Origin: JAEVLT01 sp050496765
GTDB taxonomy: Bacteria > Bacillota > Bacilli > Bacillales > Cytobacillaceae
DNA: 64,000 nt
Assembly (NCBI RefSeq): GCF_050496765.1
Contig: NZ_JBNWEO010000007.1
Coordinates: 1-64,000 of the forward strand
Direction of reading: 5' to 3'
This document shows positions 7,868 to 19,740 of this stretch, in pieces. Below the pieces are notes generated by a model. The model ran no database searches, had not been told where the DNA came from, and worked only from the letters and a program-made list of their open reading frames with translations. Numbering within the stretch: the first letter of the stretch is position 1; each line of letters begins with the position of its first letter. The translations under genes and the position numbers were made by a program.

Positions 7868-7944
7868 TGGGGCGATTGATGGGAATCGAACCCACGAGTG
7901 CCAGAGCCACAATCTGGTGCGTTAACCACTTCGCCACAACCGCC
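7868..7944 (-). tRNA. tRNA-His (GUG)
   Basis: Anticodon GTG. An extra 5' G (position -1) can pair with C73, the identity element of tRNA-His; CCA is encoded. Confidence 0.95.
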
Positions 7945-7954
7945 ATTATCTGTT

Positions 7955-8028
7955 TGGCAGGGGTAGTAGGAATCGAACCCACACTGGAGGTTTTGGAGAC
8001 CTCTGTTCTACCTTTAAACTATACCCCT
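7955..8028 (-). tRNA. tRNA-Trp (CCA)
   Basis: Anticodon CCA in the loop CTCCAAA; 3' CCA encoded; acceptor AGGGGTA. Confidence 0.95.
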
Positions 8029-8032
8029 ATAA

Positions 8033-8117
8033 TGGTGGAGGGGGACGGATTCGAACCGCCGAACCCAGAGGGAGCGGATTTACAGTCCGCCGCGTTTAGC
8101 CACTTCGCTACCCCTCC
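8033..8117 (-). tRNA. tRNA-Tyr (GUA)
   Basis: Class II tRNA with a long variable arm, anticodon GTA, encoded CCA. Confidence 0.95.
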
Positions 8118-8145
8118 ACATTTTTAATTATTTATTGCCAGCTCA

Positions 8146-8221
8146 TGGTGCCGGCGAGAGGACTTGAACCCCCAACCTACTGATTACGATTCAGTTGCTC
8201 TACCAATTGAGCTACACCGGC
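8146..8221 (-). tRNA. tRNA-Thr (CGU)
   Basis: The anticodon loop ATCGTAA gives CGU, reading ACG only. Acceptor GCCGGTG, encoded CCA. This is a dedicated ACG reader rather than the wobble UGU species. Confidence 0.9.
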
Positions 8222-8237
8222 TCAAAACCAATTTCAA

Positions 8238-8313
8238 TGGTGGCTCGGGACGGAATCGAACCGCCGACACAAGGATTTTCAGTCCTTTGCTCTACCAACT
8301 GAGCTACCGAGCC
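8238..8313 (-). tRNA. tRNA-Phe (GAA)
   Basis: Anticodon GAA, encoded CCA, normal cloverleaf. Its first 25 bases (acceptor 5' strand plus D arm) are repeated twice just upstream in the transcript at 8424-8448 and 8558-8582, each joined to an unrelated spacer (see repeat 8289-8582). Confidence 0.95.
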
Positions 8314-8582
8314 ATATTATTTCAATACCCTAAATTATTCTGAAATCGTCCTTTGCTCGAAAGGATCTCTCGATTTTTCTCGCATGTTGCACTGGAAGCT
8401 TTTCTCAACGATGTGAGCAACATGCTCTACCGACTGAGCTACCGAGCCATATTATTTCAATATCCTAAATTATTCTGAAATCGTCCTTTGCTCGAAAGGA
8501 TCTCTCGATCTTTCTCACATGTTGCACTGGAAGCTTTCTCAATGATATGAGCAACATGCTCTACCGACTGAGCTACCGAGCC
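8289..8582 (-). repeat. Tandem cassette with tRNA-Phe 5' fragments
   Basis: Two tandem units of 135 and 134 bp (8289-8423, 8424-8557) plus a 25-bp end fragment. Read on the minus strand, each unit begins with GGCTCGGTAGCTCAGT (the tRNA-Phe 5' end) but leaves the tRNA sequence after GTAGAGC. It then forms a hairpin (GCATGTTGC/GCAACATGC), runs through TCGAGAGATCCTTTCGAGCA and reaches a second 11-base match to tRNA-Phe, GAGCAAAGGAC. The real tRNA-Phe follows the second unit. The copies differ by about ten substitutions and one indel, including a paired G-to-A style change in the hairpin stem. The fragments cannot fold into full tRNAs. Confidence 0.85.
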
Positions 8583-8599
8583 GTATTTTTTTATTAAAG

Positions 8600-8676
8600 T
8601 GGCGGTCTGGACGGGACTCGAACCCGCGACCTCCTGCGTGACAGGCAGGCATTCTAACCAACTGAACTACCAGACC
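8600..8676 (-). tRNA. tRNA-Asp (GUC)
   Basis: Anticodon GTC, encoded CCA, acceptor GGTCTGG. Confidence 0.95.
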
Positions 8677-8679
8677 GAA

Positions 8680-8753
<74 letters not shown>

Positions 8754-8895
8754 ACAATAAGAAGTAATTAATTTATCCATGCCCTATGTTTAGCAATGGA
8801 CTGTCCTCAACTCAGAATGTTTACTCAAGATGCTGTTCGTTGAGTACAACTCGCTGCAGATTCAACGATGCTTTGCTCGTTGCTCCACCCCGCGA
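8754..8895 (-). repeat. Spacer with a partial tRNA-fMet 5' end
   Basis: On the minus strand, after tRNA-Val, the sequence CGCGGGGTGGAGCA (8895-8882) copies the start of tRNA-fMet. It then diverges into about 128 bases of non-tRNA spacer containing CAACGAGCAAAGCATCGTTG, a small hairpin. The true tRNA-fMet follows at 8753. The layout parallels the tRNA-Phe cassettes, but there is only one copy. Confidence 0.75.
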
Positions 8896-8910
8896 TAATA
8901 TTATTTAAAT

Positions 8911-8986
8911 GGTGGAGGATGACGGGATCGAACCGCCGACCCTCTGCTTGTAAGGCAGATGCTCTCCCAGCTGAGCTAATCCTCCA
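8911..8986 (-). tRNA. tRNA-Val (UAC)
   Basis: Anticodon TAC in the loop CTTACAA, encoded CCA, acceptor GGAGGAT. Confidence 0.95.
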
Positions 8987-8995
8987 TTTAAAAGT

Positions 8996-9066
8996 GACCC
9001 CTACGGGATTCGAACCCGTGTTACCGCCGTGAAAGGGCGGTGTCTTAACCGCTTGACCAAGGGGCC
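8996..9066 (-). tRNA. tRNA-Glu (UUC)
   Basis: Anticodon TTC in the loop CTTTCAC. CCA is not encoded (the discriminator A is followed by CTT). Acceptor GGCCCCT. Confidence 0.95.
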
Positions 9067-9079
9067 GTTAAAATATATA

Positions 9080-9171
9080 TGGCGGAGAGCAAGGGATTTG
9101 AACCCTTGAGACAGGGTTACCCGTCTACACGATTTCCAATCGTGCTCCTTCGGCCACTCGGACAGCTCTCC
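9080..9171 (-). tRNA. tRNA-Ser (GGA)
   Basis: Class II tRNA with a long variable arm, anticodon GGA, encoded CCA. Confidence 0.95.
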
Positions 9172-9175
9172 AAAA

Positions 9176-9250
9176 TGGCTCCGCAGGTAGGATTCGAACC
9201 TACGACCGATCGGTTAACAGCCGATAGCTCTACCACTGAGCTACTGCGGA
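9176..9250 (-). tRNA. tRNA-Asn (GUU)
   Basis: Anticodon GTT, encoded CCA. First tRNA after 5S, as in B. subtilis trnD. Confidence 0.95.
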
Positions 9251-9259
9251 ACAATCCAA

Positions 9260-9376
<117 letters not shown>

Positions 9377-9507
9377 CTATGAACAAGACATATTTTATTA
9401 TAATGCCTTTTTTTATTTTTTCAAGAGAAAGTTAAAAATTCATTCTCTCAAAACTAGATAATCAAGAAGAAGTAAACGAAGAACGAGATCGCGCATTCAA
9501 CTACATT

Positions 9508-12445
<2,938 letters not shown>

Positions 12446-12655
12446 CGCGGCTCATATCAGCTATGCTTCTATTTCGCCTTGAAAAAGGTTGAAAATCTAA
12501 AATGGCGATCACTCGGTTCTTGCTTGGTACTTCTTCTATACGATTATCTAGTTTTCAAAGAACGAATATAAATAAGAGAGAATTGTTCTCTCAAAACTAA
12601 ACGAACAATATACGTCAATAATCATCCAACTCATTGATGTCCGAAAGGACATTTT

Positions 12656-14209
<1,554 letters not shown>

Positions 14210-14212
<3 letters not shown>

Positions 14213-14335
14213 CAGGATGTTCTAGTGTCGACGTTCGCAACAGGACGTTGCGGCTTTTAGTCGACCGAAGAATCGGTTTGATATAGCTCACTTGCGCAAG
14301 GATGCGCTGACGTCGATGTTGCCACAGGATGTGGC
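14210..14335. repeat. Four constant-loop hairpins in the rrn leader
   Basis: On the + strand: GAAC-AGGAT-GTTC (14210-14222), CGCAAC-AGGAC-GTTGCG (14236-14252), GCGC-AAGGAT-GCGC (14294-14307) and GCCAC-AGGAT-GTGGC (14321-14335). The stems all differ but pair perfectly; the loop is constant. On the rRNA transcript the loops read ATCCT or GTCCT. The same kind of hairpin occurs at 27864-28024. Confidence 0.8.
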
Positions 14336-14640
14336 GTTCTTAGTCGACGACCCTTACTTGATTAACGTTGGCTGATGCTGTTTTATTAAACAGACATCAT
14401 GATTATTTGTTGACGTAATTGTTTGTTTAGTTTTCAAAGAACAATGCTATTAATTTCGATCACATCACGATGTTGCTTCGTGATGAAACTTCATGTTACC
14501 TTGCGACGAGCTAAAGATCACATCTTCGAGTACTCTATAGCACGGGAACAACGTTTTTGATCATCCTTCTTCTGAGTTGTATTAAGTCTATCGCTCAGAA
14601 GCGACTTTTTTAATATAACATTTTGTTTAAGGAATGTCAA
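14213..14640 (-). promoter_or_regulatory. rrn leader and promoter
   Basis: A strong promoter lies at the upstream end: TTGACA (14640-14635), a 17-bp spacer and TATATT (14617-14612). A weaker second promoter may use TATAGA at 14539-14534 with TTGATC 19 bp upstream. The about 390-nt leader contains a hairpin just after the start (CTTCTGAG/CTCAGAAG), a GTTTTCAAAGAAC processing-type motif near 14434, and two cassettes flanked by GTCGA(C/T) and AGTCGAC (14227-14265, 14312-14348), each holding a stem-loop with an ATCCT/GTCCT loop. 14641-14754 shows nothing else. Confidence 0.75.
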
Positions 14641-14754
14641 CCACTTTTTCTGAAAAGAAAATCCGTCATCCGCGAAAATCTTTCAACGTTTCGCAGCGAC
14701 GGTTATAAATATACCAAGGATTCATCCTCCGGTCAATACCTATTTTAAATTTTT

Positions 14755-15630
14755 TTAAGATAATTTTTCTCTCACTTTATAATATCGATGAAAGATCCCC
14801 TGTCCCTTCGTATTTACTTCTACAACGTCTAATAGCTGTTTATCAATTAAATATTCTAAAAGCACACTTAAATCAACTGAATAGGGAACGAGCTCTTTAT
14901 TGTTTAACATCTCATTAATGGACCAGTATTCCCTTTCTTCAAGAACTTCTAACACATGGGCTGCACCAATGGAAGTTCGTGAATGAATCATAAATTCACT
15001 AGCTAGGAATAACAGCTCCAGTCTTTTTTCCAGCGTTTCTTCACTCTTTACCAATTCTTCATATAACTTATAAATTTCCGGCTCTATTTGTTTTACTTGA
15101 TTCCATACGGTCAGTTCAGGATGAAGTCCGCTTTCAATGACCGCCAGTCTTGCAAGATGGTGCAAGGAGTGAACGACATGGTTGTAAGCATCAAGATAGT
15201 GTCCGCTCTCAAACATTGCTTTCCCATTCACAAATCGGCGAATTAATTTTGCAAATTCAACACCCATCTTGACCTTTCGACCGTAAAAAGGAAATTCCCG
15301 CAACTCTTTCTTTAAGTTGAAGAGATAGTCATTGCGATCAAACAGAATTTGCGAATGAAATAACCATTCAAAGATTTTGCGATTGCTTCCTAATAAGATC
15401 CACTCTTTTAACAAGGTTTCATCTATCACATGCATTGCTGCTTTTTTTTCCTTAAAAGTATAATGTTTGATAAACAGTGGCTGTTCTGCCTCTTTCACAA
15501 TAATTAATAAAATGACATCAAATGAATCCGTCAAATCAGCTGACAATTGTTTTTTCTCAACCATCAGCACCCCGAGAGTGTTTGATTGGCTCGCCCGCTC
15601 TTGATAGATGGGTCGAAGAATATCTTCCAT
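14755..15630 (-). CDS. ygxA: YgxA, nucleotidyltransferase-like protein
   Basis: A 291-residue soluble protein at the position of B. subtilis ygxA, directly upstream of the rrn operon on the same strand. I start it at 15630 (MEDILRPIYQERASQSN), where GGAGG lies seven bases upstream; the longer frame to 15729 has no such site. The first 100 residues look like a nucleotidyltransferase-type alpha/beta fold (TLGVLMVEKK, DVILLIIVKE). A middle helical part (YNHVVHSLHHLARLAV) and a C-terminal winged-helix-like region follow. Its role is unknown. Synteny and length support the name; the enzymatic label is only a fold-level guess. Confidence 0.75.
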   Translation of the reverse strand: MEDILRPIYQERASQSNTLGVLMVEKKQLSADLTDSFDVILLIIVKEAEQPLFIKHYTFKEKKAAMHVIDETLLKEWILLGSNRKIFEWLFHSQILFDRNDYLFNLKKELREFPFYGRKVKMGVEFAKLIRRFVNGKAMFESGHYLDAYNHVVHSLHHLARLAVIESGLHPELTVWNQVKQIEPEIYKLYEELVKSEETLEKRLELLFLASEFMIHSRTSIGAAHVLEVLEEREYWSINEMLNNKELVPYSVDLSVLLEYLIDKQLLDVVEVNTKGQGIFHRYYKVREKLS

Positions 15631-15776
15631 TTTCTTGCCTCCAATTTTTTCGATAGCGTATATTTTCGACAATGAGCAAAAATCTCCTTCTTTGGCCAAA
15701 ACAAAATCACAAAAACCTTCACAATTCATTTTTCGCTTTGTTTAAATATGGTATAGTTTTCCTAGGAGGGGTTGGG

Positions 15777-16151
15777 ATGGCAAAGTATTCGAGTAAGATA
15801 AATAAAATTCGCACGTTCGCCTTGAGTTTAATTTTCATCGGCTTTATCGTTATGTACGGCGGCATTTATTTTCATAACCAGCCGATTGTCATGACAGTAT
15901 TCATGATTTTGGGACTGCTTTTTATTATCGCGAGCACTATTGTTTATTTTTGGATCGGGATGCTTTCGACAAGAACGATTCAAGTCGTGTGCCCCAACTG
16001 CGGAAGACCTACTAAAATGCTTGGACGTGTTGATCTGTGTATGTACTGCCGGGAGCCTTTAACGTTGGATCGTCAACTTGAGGGAAAAGAATTTAATGAA
16101 AAATACAACCGGAAAGATGCCAGTGCAATCAAACACACAGAAAAAAAATAA
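15777..16151 (+). CDS. ygzB: YgzB, small membrane zinc-ribbon protein
   Basis: A 124-residue protein. Two hydrophobic membrane segments (about residues 14-34 and 40-62) precede a cytoplasmic zinc-ribbon-like motif, CPNCGRPTKMLGRVDLCMYC (about 74-93), and a charged tail. The start at 15777 has AGGAGGGG six bases upstream. It is divergent from ygxA and convergent with perR, with a shared terminator between. This is the UPF0295 family by synteny with B. subtilis ygzB; function unknown. Confidence 0.85.
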   Translation: MAKYSSKINKIRTFALSLIFIGFIVMYGGIYFHNQPIVMTVFMILGLLFIIASTIVYFWIGMLSTRTIQVVCPNCGRPTKMLGRVDLCMYCREPLTLDRQLEGKEFNEKYNRKDASAIKHTEKK

Positions 16152-16153
16152 CG

Positions 16154-16189
16154 AAAAGAGCTGTCCCTAAAATGAGACAGCTCTTTTTT
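16154..16189. terminator. Bidirectional terminator between ygzB and perR
   Basis: The stem AAAAGAGCTGTC/GACAGCTCTTTT has a 9-base loop, with T-runs on both strands. It serves ygzB on + and perR on -. Confidence 0.85.
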
Positions 16190-16218
16190 TAGACAAAGTA
16201 AAAATGTTCTTGTGATTA

Positions 16219-16656
16219 TTAATGAACATCTTTCGCATTGCAATCCGGACAAACACCATAAATCTCCATGCGATGATGTCCGACTTTAAAACCCGTAACA
16301 TGTGAAGCCAGTTGCTCCACTTCGTCCAGACCCGGATAATGAAAATCAACAATCTTGCCACATTTCTCACATATCACATGGTAATGTTCGGTCGTCACAA
16401 AATCAAAACGGCTGGAAGCATCACCATAGGTCAGCTCTTTGACTAAACCAACCTCACGAAATACCCGTAAATTATTGTAAACTGTTGCCACGCTCATGTT
16501 TGGAAATTTCCCTTCCAACGATTTGTAAATTTCATCTGCCGTTGGATGCGACATCGAGTTTATTAAATATTCAAGTATCGCATGACGTTGCGGAGTAATG
16601 CGGACTCCTGTTTCCTTTAAGGTTTCCAGCGCTTCTTTCAAATGATTGTGGGTCAC
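16219..16656 (-). CDS. perR: Peroxide regulator PerR
   Basis: A Fur-family repressor of oxidative-stress genes that senses peroxide by iron-catalysed oxidation of its histidine ligands. It has 145 residues, the same as B. subtilis PerR. The winged helix covers about 1-85 (GVRITPQRHAILEYL, NMSVATVYNNLRVFREVGLV). The regulatory metal site uses His37, Asp85, His91, His93 and Asp104 by homology (YGDASSRFDF, TTEHYHVICEKC). The structural zinc is held by CEKC and CPDC. It starts at GTG 16656 with AGAGGTG eight bases upstream. The promoter has a Per box over the start point, so it should autoregulate. The neighbour bcp is a thiol peroxidase. Confidence 0.95.
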   Translation of the reverse strand: MTHNHLKEALETLKETGVRITPQRHAILEYLINSMSHPTADEIYKSLEGKFPNMSVATVYNNLRVFREVGLVKELTYGDASSRFDFVTTEHYHVICEKCGKIVDFHYPGLDEVEQLASHVTGFKVGHHRMEIYGVCPDCNAKDVH

Positions 16657-16694
16657 CCGCCATGCACCTCTTTTTCATAAAAAAAATTATTACA

Positions 16695-16709
16695 TTGTAA
16701 TTGTTATAA
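16695..16709 (-). promoter_or_regulatory. Per box upstream of perR
   Basis: The minus strand reads TTATAACAATTACAA, matching the Bacillus Per box TTATAATnATTATAA at 12 of 14 defined positions. It lies just downstream of the -10 hexamer, where repressor binding would block initiation. Confidence 0.75.
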
Positions 16710-16711
16710 AT

Positions 16712-16741
16712 AGTTTACTAATCAATTGATGCTTTTGTCAA
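16712..16741 (-). promoter_or_regulatory. perR promoter
   Basis: TTGACA (16741-16736), an 18-bp spacer and TAAACT (16717-16712). The Per box begins three bases downstream. Confidence 0.65.
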
Positions 16742-16824
16742 TATTGCAATGTACGTAATAGTAAATATTTTGGTAGTTCACGTATTTAAGCACAAACGAA
16801 TCCTCGCTTCTGCTGCTACAGATT

Positions 16825-17376
16825 TCATTGATGCAATGTCCGTTCTGCAAAACCAAGCTGCTTATTCACATACCTTGCAGTCACAAACAATAAATCAGAC
16901 AGACGATTTAAATAGGCCAGCACGTCTTGGTTCACTTCATCAGCCAATGTAACCGCCAGCCGTTCAGCACGACGGACTACCGTTCGAGCCACATGAAAGG
17001 CAGCTCCCCCTGGATGGCCGCCAGGAAGGACAAAATTCGTTAAAGGGGCCAGTTCAGCGTCCAACTCGTCAATCCAACTTTCCAACTGCACGATGTCTGT
17101 CGGTTGAACAGTCCATTTTACTTCTTTCCCTTTTGGGGTGGCAAGTTCTGCCCCAACATGGAAAAGGGTTGTTTGTATTTTATGGTATGCAGCCTCGATC
17201 TTTTCTTTCCCTTGAAAATTTTCCCTCAACAAGTGGCTTAGCGCCATACCAATTGCCGAATTGGCTTCATCACATGTCCCGTACGCTTCGACTCGAATAT
17301 CGTTTTTCGCCACTCTGGATCCATAAATAAGCGATGTTGTTCCTTTGTCACCCGTTTTTGTATAAATTTTCATCAT
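16825..17376 (-). CDS. PduO-type cobalamin adenosyltransferase
   Basis: This enzyme transfers the adenosyl group of ATP to cob(I)alamin to make coenzyme B12. The ATP-binding N-terminus KIYTKTGDKGTTSLIYGSRV is diagnostic. It is followed by AYGTCDEANSAIG and the C-terminal four-helix-bundle motif TVVRRAERLAV...VLAYLNRLSDLLFVTARYVN, containing the conserved Arg/Glu and Asn/Arg residues. I start at ATG 17376 (183 residues, normal length); the upstream frame to 17442 lacks a ribosome-binding site. It stands alone between perR and bcp, not next to cobalamin genes. Function is confident from motifs; the physiological partner enzyme is not visible. Confidence 0.9.
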   Translation of the reverse strand: MMKIYTKTGDKGTTSLIYGSRVAKNDIRVEAYGTCDEANSAIGMALSHLLRENFQGKEKIEAAYHKIQTTLFHVGAELATPKGKEVKWTVQPTDIVQLESWIDELDAELAPLTNFVLPGGHPGGAAFHVARTVVRRAERLAVTLADEVNQDVLAYLNRLSDLLFVTARYVNKQLGFAERTLHQ

Positions 17377-17553
17377 TTTCACCCTATCTACACTATTTAA
17401 CTTGCGCAAGCTTCTTTTATTATTACTTATGTGTTGACGCAAAAAACAGAAGTAGTTTTTGTCTGCTTCTTGTCCAATAATTTTTCTTTTATGATATCAT
17501 TTCTCAAATAAGAATAGAATTTTTTTAGATCACGTGATCGATAAAAAATAGGA

Positions 17554-17591
17554 GAATCGGGCATTAAGGAAGCCTCTAGTGATCGTTTTGC
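17554..17591. repeat. Dispersed intergenic repeat, copy C
   Basis: It contains GGGCATTAAGGAAGCCTCTA followed by GTGATCG. Two related copies occur as a pair at 41371-41412 and 41421-41460, sharing CATTA, GCC(C/T/A)CTAG and TGA(C/T)CGG/TT. Confidence 0.5.
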
Positions 17592-17676
17592 GCTGAAAAA
17601 CCTGTGAATCGGTTAATCGTAATGCTCTTAACTAAAGGCGTCATTTTCACAATAAAGCATCAACAGATAAATTAGC

Positions 17677-17709
17677 AAAAAAAAAAAAGCGGGCCCGCAA
17701 TGGACCCGA
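17677..17709 (-). terminator. Terminator of bcp
   Basis: On the minus strand CGGGTCC-ATTGC-GGGCCCG forms a stem with one G-T pair and is followed by GC and a run of 12 T. It lies about 115 bp after the bcp stop. Confidence 0.75.
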
Positions 17710-17822
17710 AAAATTCTATCTGAGGAGGTATGCCCTAATAAAATGATATTCATTTCTGGCTTTATTGCATTGGACAAATGCCTTTTTCAGCTAAAATAGG
17801 CTTTATTGAGTAGGGAGAAGGA

Positions 17823-18293
17823 TTACTTTACCTGCTCTCGAATAAAATGGAACGCTTCGTCTACATGGCCTTTGACTTTTACCTTGCGCCACACCTTTGC
17901 AATCGTTCCTTCTTTGTCAATCACAAAGGTTGTCCGTTCAATTCCCATGTACTCTTTTCCAAAGTTCTTCTTCAATTGCCAAACGCCGTATGCTTCAGCA
18001 ACTTCATGTTCCGTATCTGCCAGCAGCAAAAATGGCAAACCGTACTTTTCAACAAATTTCTCATGGCGGTCAAGTGGATCCGGACTGACACCCAGAACAA
18101 CCGCATCGAGTTCACGAAACTCTTGATGCTGATCACGGAAATCACACGCCTCTGTCGTACATCCCGGCGTCATATCTTTTGGATAAAAATAAAGAACAAC
18201 ATATTTCCCGCGATAATCGGATAATGTAACTGTTTCACCGTTATTTGCCGGTAAAGAAAAATCTGGTGCTGACATCCCTGCTTCAATTGACAT
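17823..18293 (-). CDS. bcp: Thiol peroxidase Bcp (YgaF type)
   Basis: A peroxiredoxin of the Bcp/PrxQ group that reduces hydrogen and alkyl peroxides using thioredoxin-type donors. Thioredoxin fold, 156 residues. The peroxidatic and resolving cysteines lie in MTPGCTTEACDF (about Cys46 and Cys51), followed by the conserved Arg in TTFVIDKEG context. The start at 18293 has AGGAG eight bases upstream. It is near perR, as in B. subtilis (ygaF), which fits a peroxide-defence role. I see no Per box immediately upstream. Confidence 0.93.
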   Translation of the reverse strand: MSIEAGMSAPDFSLPANNGETVTLSDYRGKYVVLYFYPKDMTPGCTTEACDFRDQHQEFRELDAVVLGVSPDPLDRHEKFVEKYGLPFLLLADTEHEVAEAYGVWQLKKNFGKEYMGIERTTFVIDKEGTIAKVWRKVKVKGHVDEAFHFIREQVK

Positions 18294-18428
18294 TCAAATC
18301 ACTCCTGTTTCCCAATCGTCTTTACTTATAGACTATCCAAACAGGAGCAACAACACAACTATTTCGCTGCCAGCTTTCAAACTTGCCGTTGCACAATTTC
18401 GAAATGCTGCTTGATGATGCCGTATTTT

Positions 18429-18821
18429 TCATGAATCCCTGTCAATTACCGCATGGGCCACAAAAGCCGCTGGAAGTGTGTAGCCAATTAACGCTTCAAT
18501 GATCGCTATCACCCGGCCGATTCCCTGGGGTACGACATCTCCATTGCCGACAGAAAAGAGCGTCATTGCGCTAAAATAAAAGCTCGTTTCAAATACATTT
18601 TGGCTTCTTGAAGGGCCGACTTCAACTAGCATAGGGTTTCCATGAACCGAAAAAAGCAAATAAAGCAAGCCAAATCCAAGCAAAATGGTAATATAGATAA
18701 ACCCGAGATAAAGAAAATTTTCAAGCGACACAAATTTCCCTTTTATTTTATATGGCAAAAAAAGTGTCCGTAAGCTCATGAAAATGGACAGGCCAATCAA
18801 CGCAATCAAAAAATAGAACAA
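18429..18821 (-). CDS. Two-TM potassium-channel-like protein
   Basis: A 130-residue membrane protein with three N-terminal hydrophobic stretches (about 1-20 and 35-62), a pore-helix region (FETSFYFSAMTLFSVGNGDVVP, about 82-103) and a last membrane helix (IAIIEALIGYTLPAAFVAHA). The layout is that of the two-TM ion channel family. The selectivity-filter position reads SVGNGD instead of the usual TVGYGD. It starts at TTG 18821 with GAGGTG eight bases upstream. No regulatory RCK domain follows. It is a single gene between bcp and an ABC exporter. The filter substitution may change ion selectivity; that is inference. Confidence 0.7.
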   Translation of the reverse strand: MFYFLIALIGLSIFMSLRTLFLPYKIKGKFVSLENFLYLGFIYITILLGFGLLYLLFSVHGNPMLVEVGPSRSQNVFETSFYFSAMTLFSVGNGDVVPQGIGRVIAIIEALIGYTLPAAFVAHAVIDRDS

Positions 18822-18892
18822 CAGCCGCTCACCTCTTTTATCCAGACCCGATTACTTTATTTCTATGCCGGCTTGTACAGGAAAATATCAAA

Positions 18893-18917
18893 AAACCAGG
18901 CATACACCGCCTGGTTT
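18893..18917 (-). terminator. Terminator of the ABC-2 exporter operon
   Basis: The stem AAACCAGGC/GCCTGGTTT with a 7-base loop is followed on the minus strand by a T6 run, about 35 bp after the last permease gene. Confidence 0.75.
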
Positions 18918-18951
18918 CCGTCATTTTTTTAAATCCTCGTGAAGAGAACGT

Positions 18952-19737
18952 TCAATTTCCGGCACCGCGGTATCTTTTCACGCCCTCGTTCCAAACCATA
19001 ACCGAAACAACGAAAAACACAATACCGATCACCGGGGTCAAGAACGCATACCCAAACCAGTCTTTTTTTCCAAGGAAATAAGCAGCCGGGTAGACCCCAA
19101 CAAAAGCGAATGGCAAAATCCATGTAAGGACAAAGCGGATCATCCGATTATAAATATCAACCGGATAGCGGCCGTAGTTGCTGATGTTGTACATCATCGG
19201 CATAATCGACGTCCGGGCATCGGCCCAAAAGCTGATACAGGCAATCAGGACAAAGACACCGCCATACACTAAGGCGCCGCCGCCGACAAAAACAACAAAC
19301 AAAAGCGGATCATACCACTTGATCTCAAGACCAAGCCGGCTGCCGGAATAAAACATGACAGCAAGGCCTGTAACTGCGCCAAGCAGCGATTCCAGCTCCA
19401 TCCGTTCAAGGATAATTTGAAAAAGGCTGTGGATCGGCCTTGTCAAAATCCGATCAAGTTCCCCCTTAACAATATATCGATCATTAAAATCCCAAATATT
19501 AAAAAAGGATGAAAACACAGCATACGGAACCAGGAAAAAACCATAAATAAAAATGATTTCATCCCGATTCCAGCCATGGAGCAGGCTTGTATGACCAAAA
19601 ACGACCAAGATAAAAATAAAATTAACCGCCTGGGACAATAAATCTGAGAAAAACTCAACAAACAGATCAGCCCGGTACTGAAATCTTGTTTTCAAATATT
19701 GGGAGATATATTGGAAAAACAGTGTAAGATAGAACAC
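18952..19737 (-). CDS. ABC-2 type permease, second subunit
   Basis: An integral membrane protein of 261 residues with about six hydrophobic helices (for example FFSDLLSQAVNFIFILVVFG and LLFVVFVGGGALVYGGVFVL). The motif GELDRILTRPIHSLFQIILE after helix 2 is typical of the DUF990-type ABC-2 permeases. It is the last of three genes (ATPase, permease, permease), separated from the upstream permease by three bases, so it is translationally coupled. It probably pairs with that permease as a heterodimer. The substrate is not evident from sequence. Confidence 0.8.
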   Translation of the reverse strand: MFYLTLFFQYISQYLKTRFQYRADLFVEFFSDLLSQAVNFIFILVVFGHTSLLHGWNRDEIIFIYGFFLVPYAVFSSFFNIWDFNDRYIVKGELDRILTRPIHSLFQIILERMELESLLGAVTGLAVMFYSGSRLGLEIKWYDPLLFVVFVGGGALVYGGVFVLIACISFWADARTSIMPMMYNISNYGRYPVDIYNRMIRFVLTWILPFAFVGVYPAAYFLGKKDWFGYAFLTPVIGIVFFVVSVMVWNEGVKRYRGAGN

Positions 19738-19740
19738 GAA

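Larger units (their letters stand above)
17377..17822. other. Intergenic region with repeat copy and palindrome
   Basis: About 450 bp without a gene. It contains a perfect 12-bp palindrome GATCACGTGATC (17528-17539), one copy of a dispersed repeat (17554-17591, related to 41371-41460) and the bcp terminator at 17677-17709. Nothing coding was recognised. Confidence 0.6.

Noticed and set aside
8424..8582. Additional tRNA-Phe genes
   Set aside because: Only the acceptor 5' strand and D arm are present; no anticodon arm with GAA, T arm or 3' acceptor follows.
17677..17709. T-box or other riboswitch upstream of bcp
   Set aside because: The GC-rich hairpin lies downstream of bcp in the direction of transcription and ends in a T-run, so it is its terminator.
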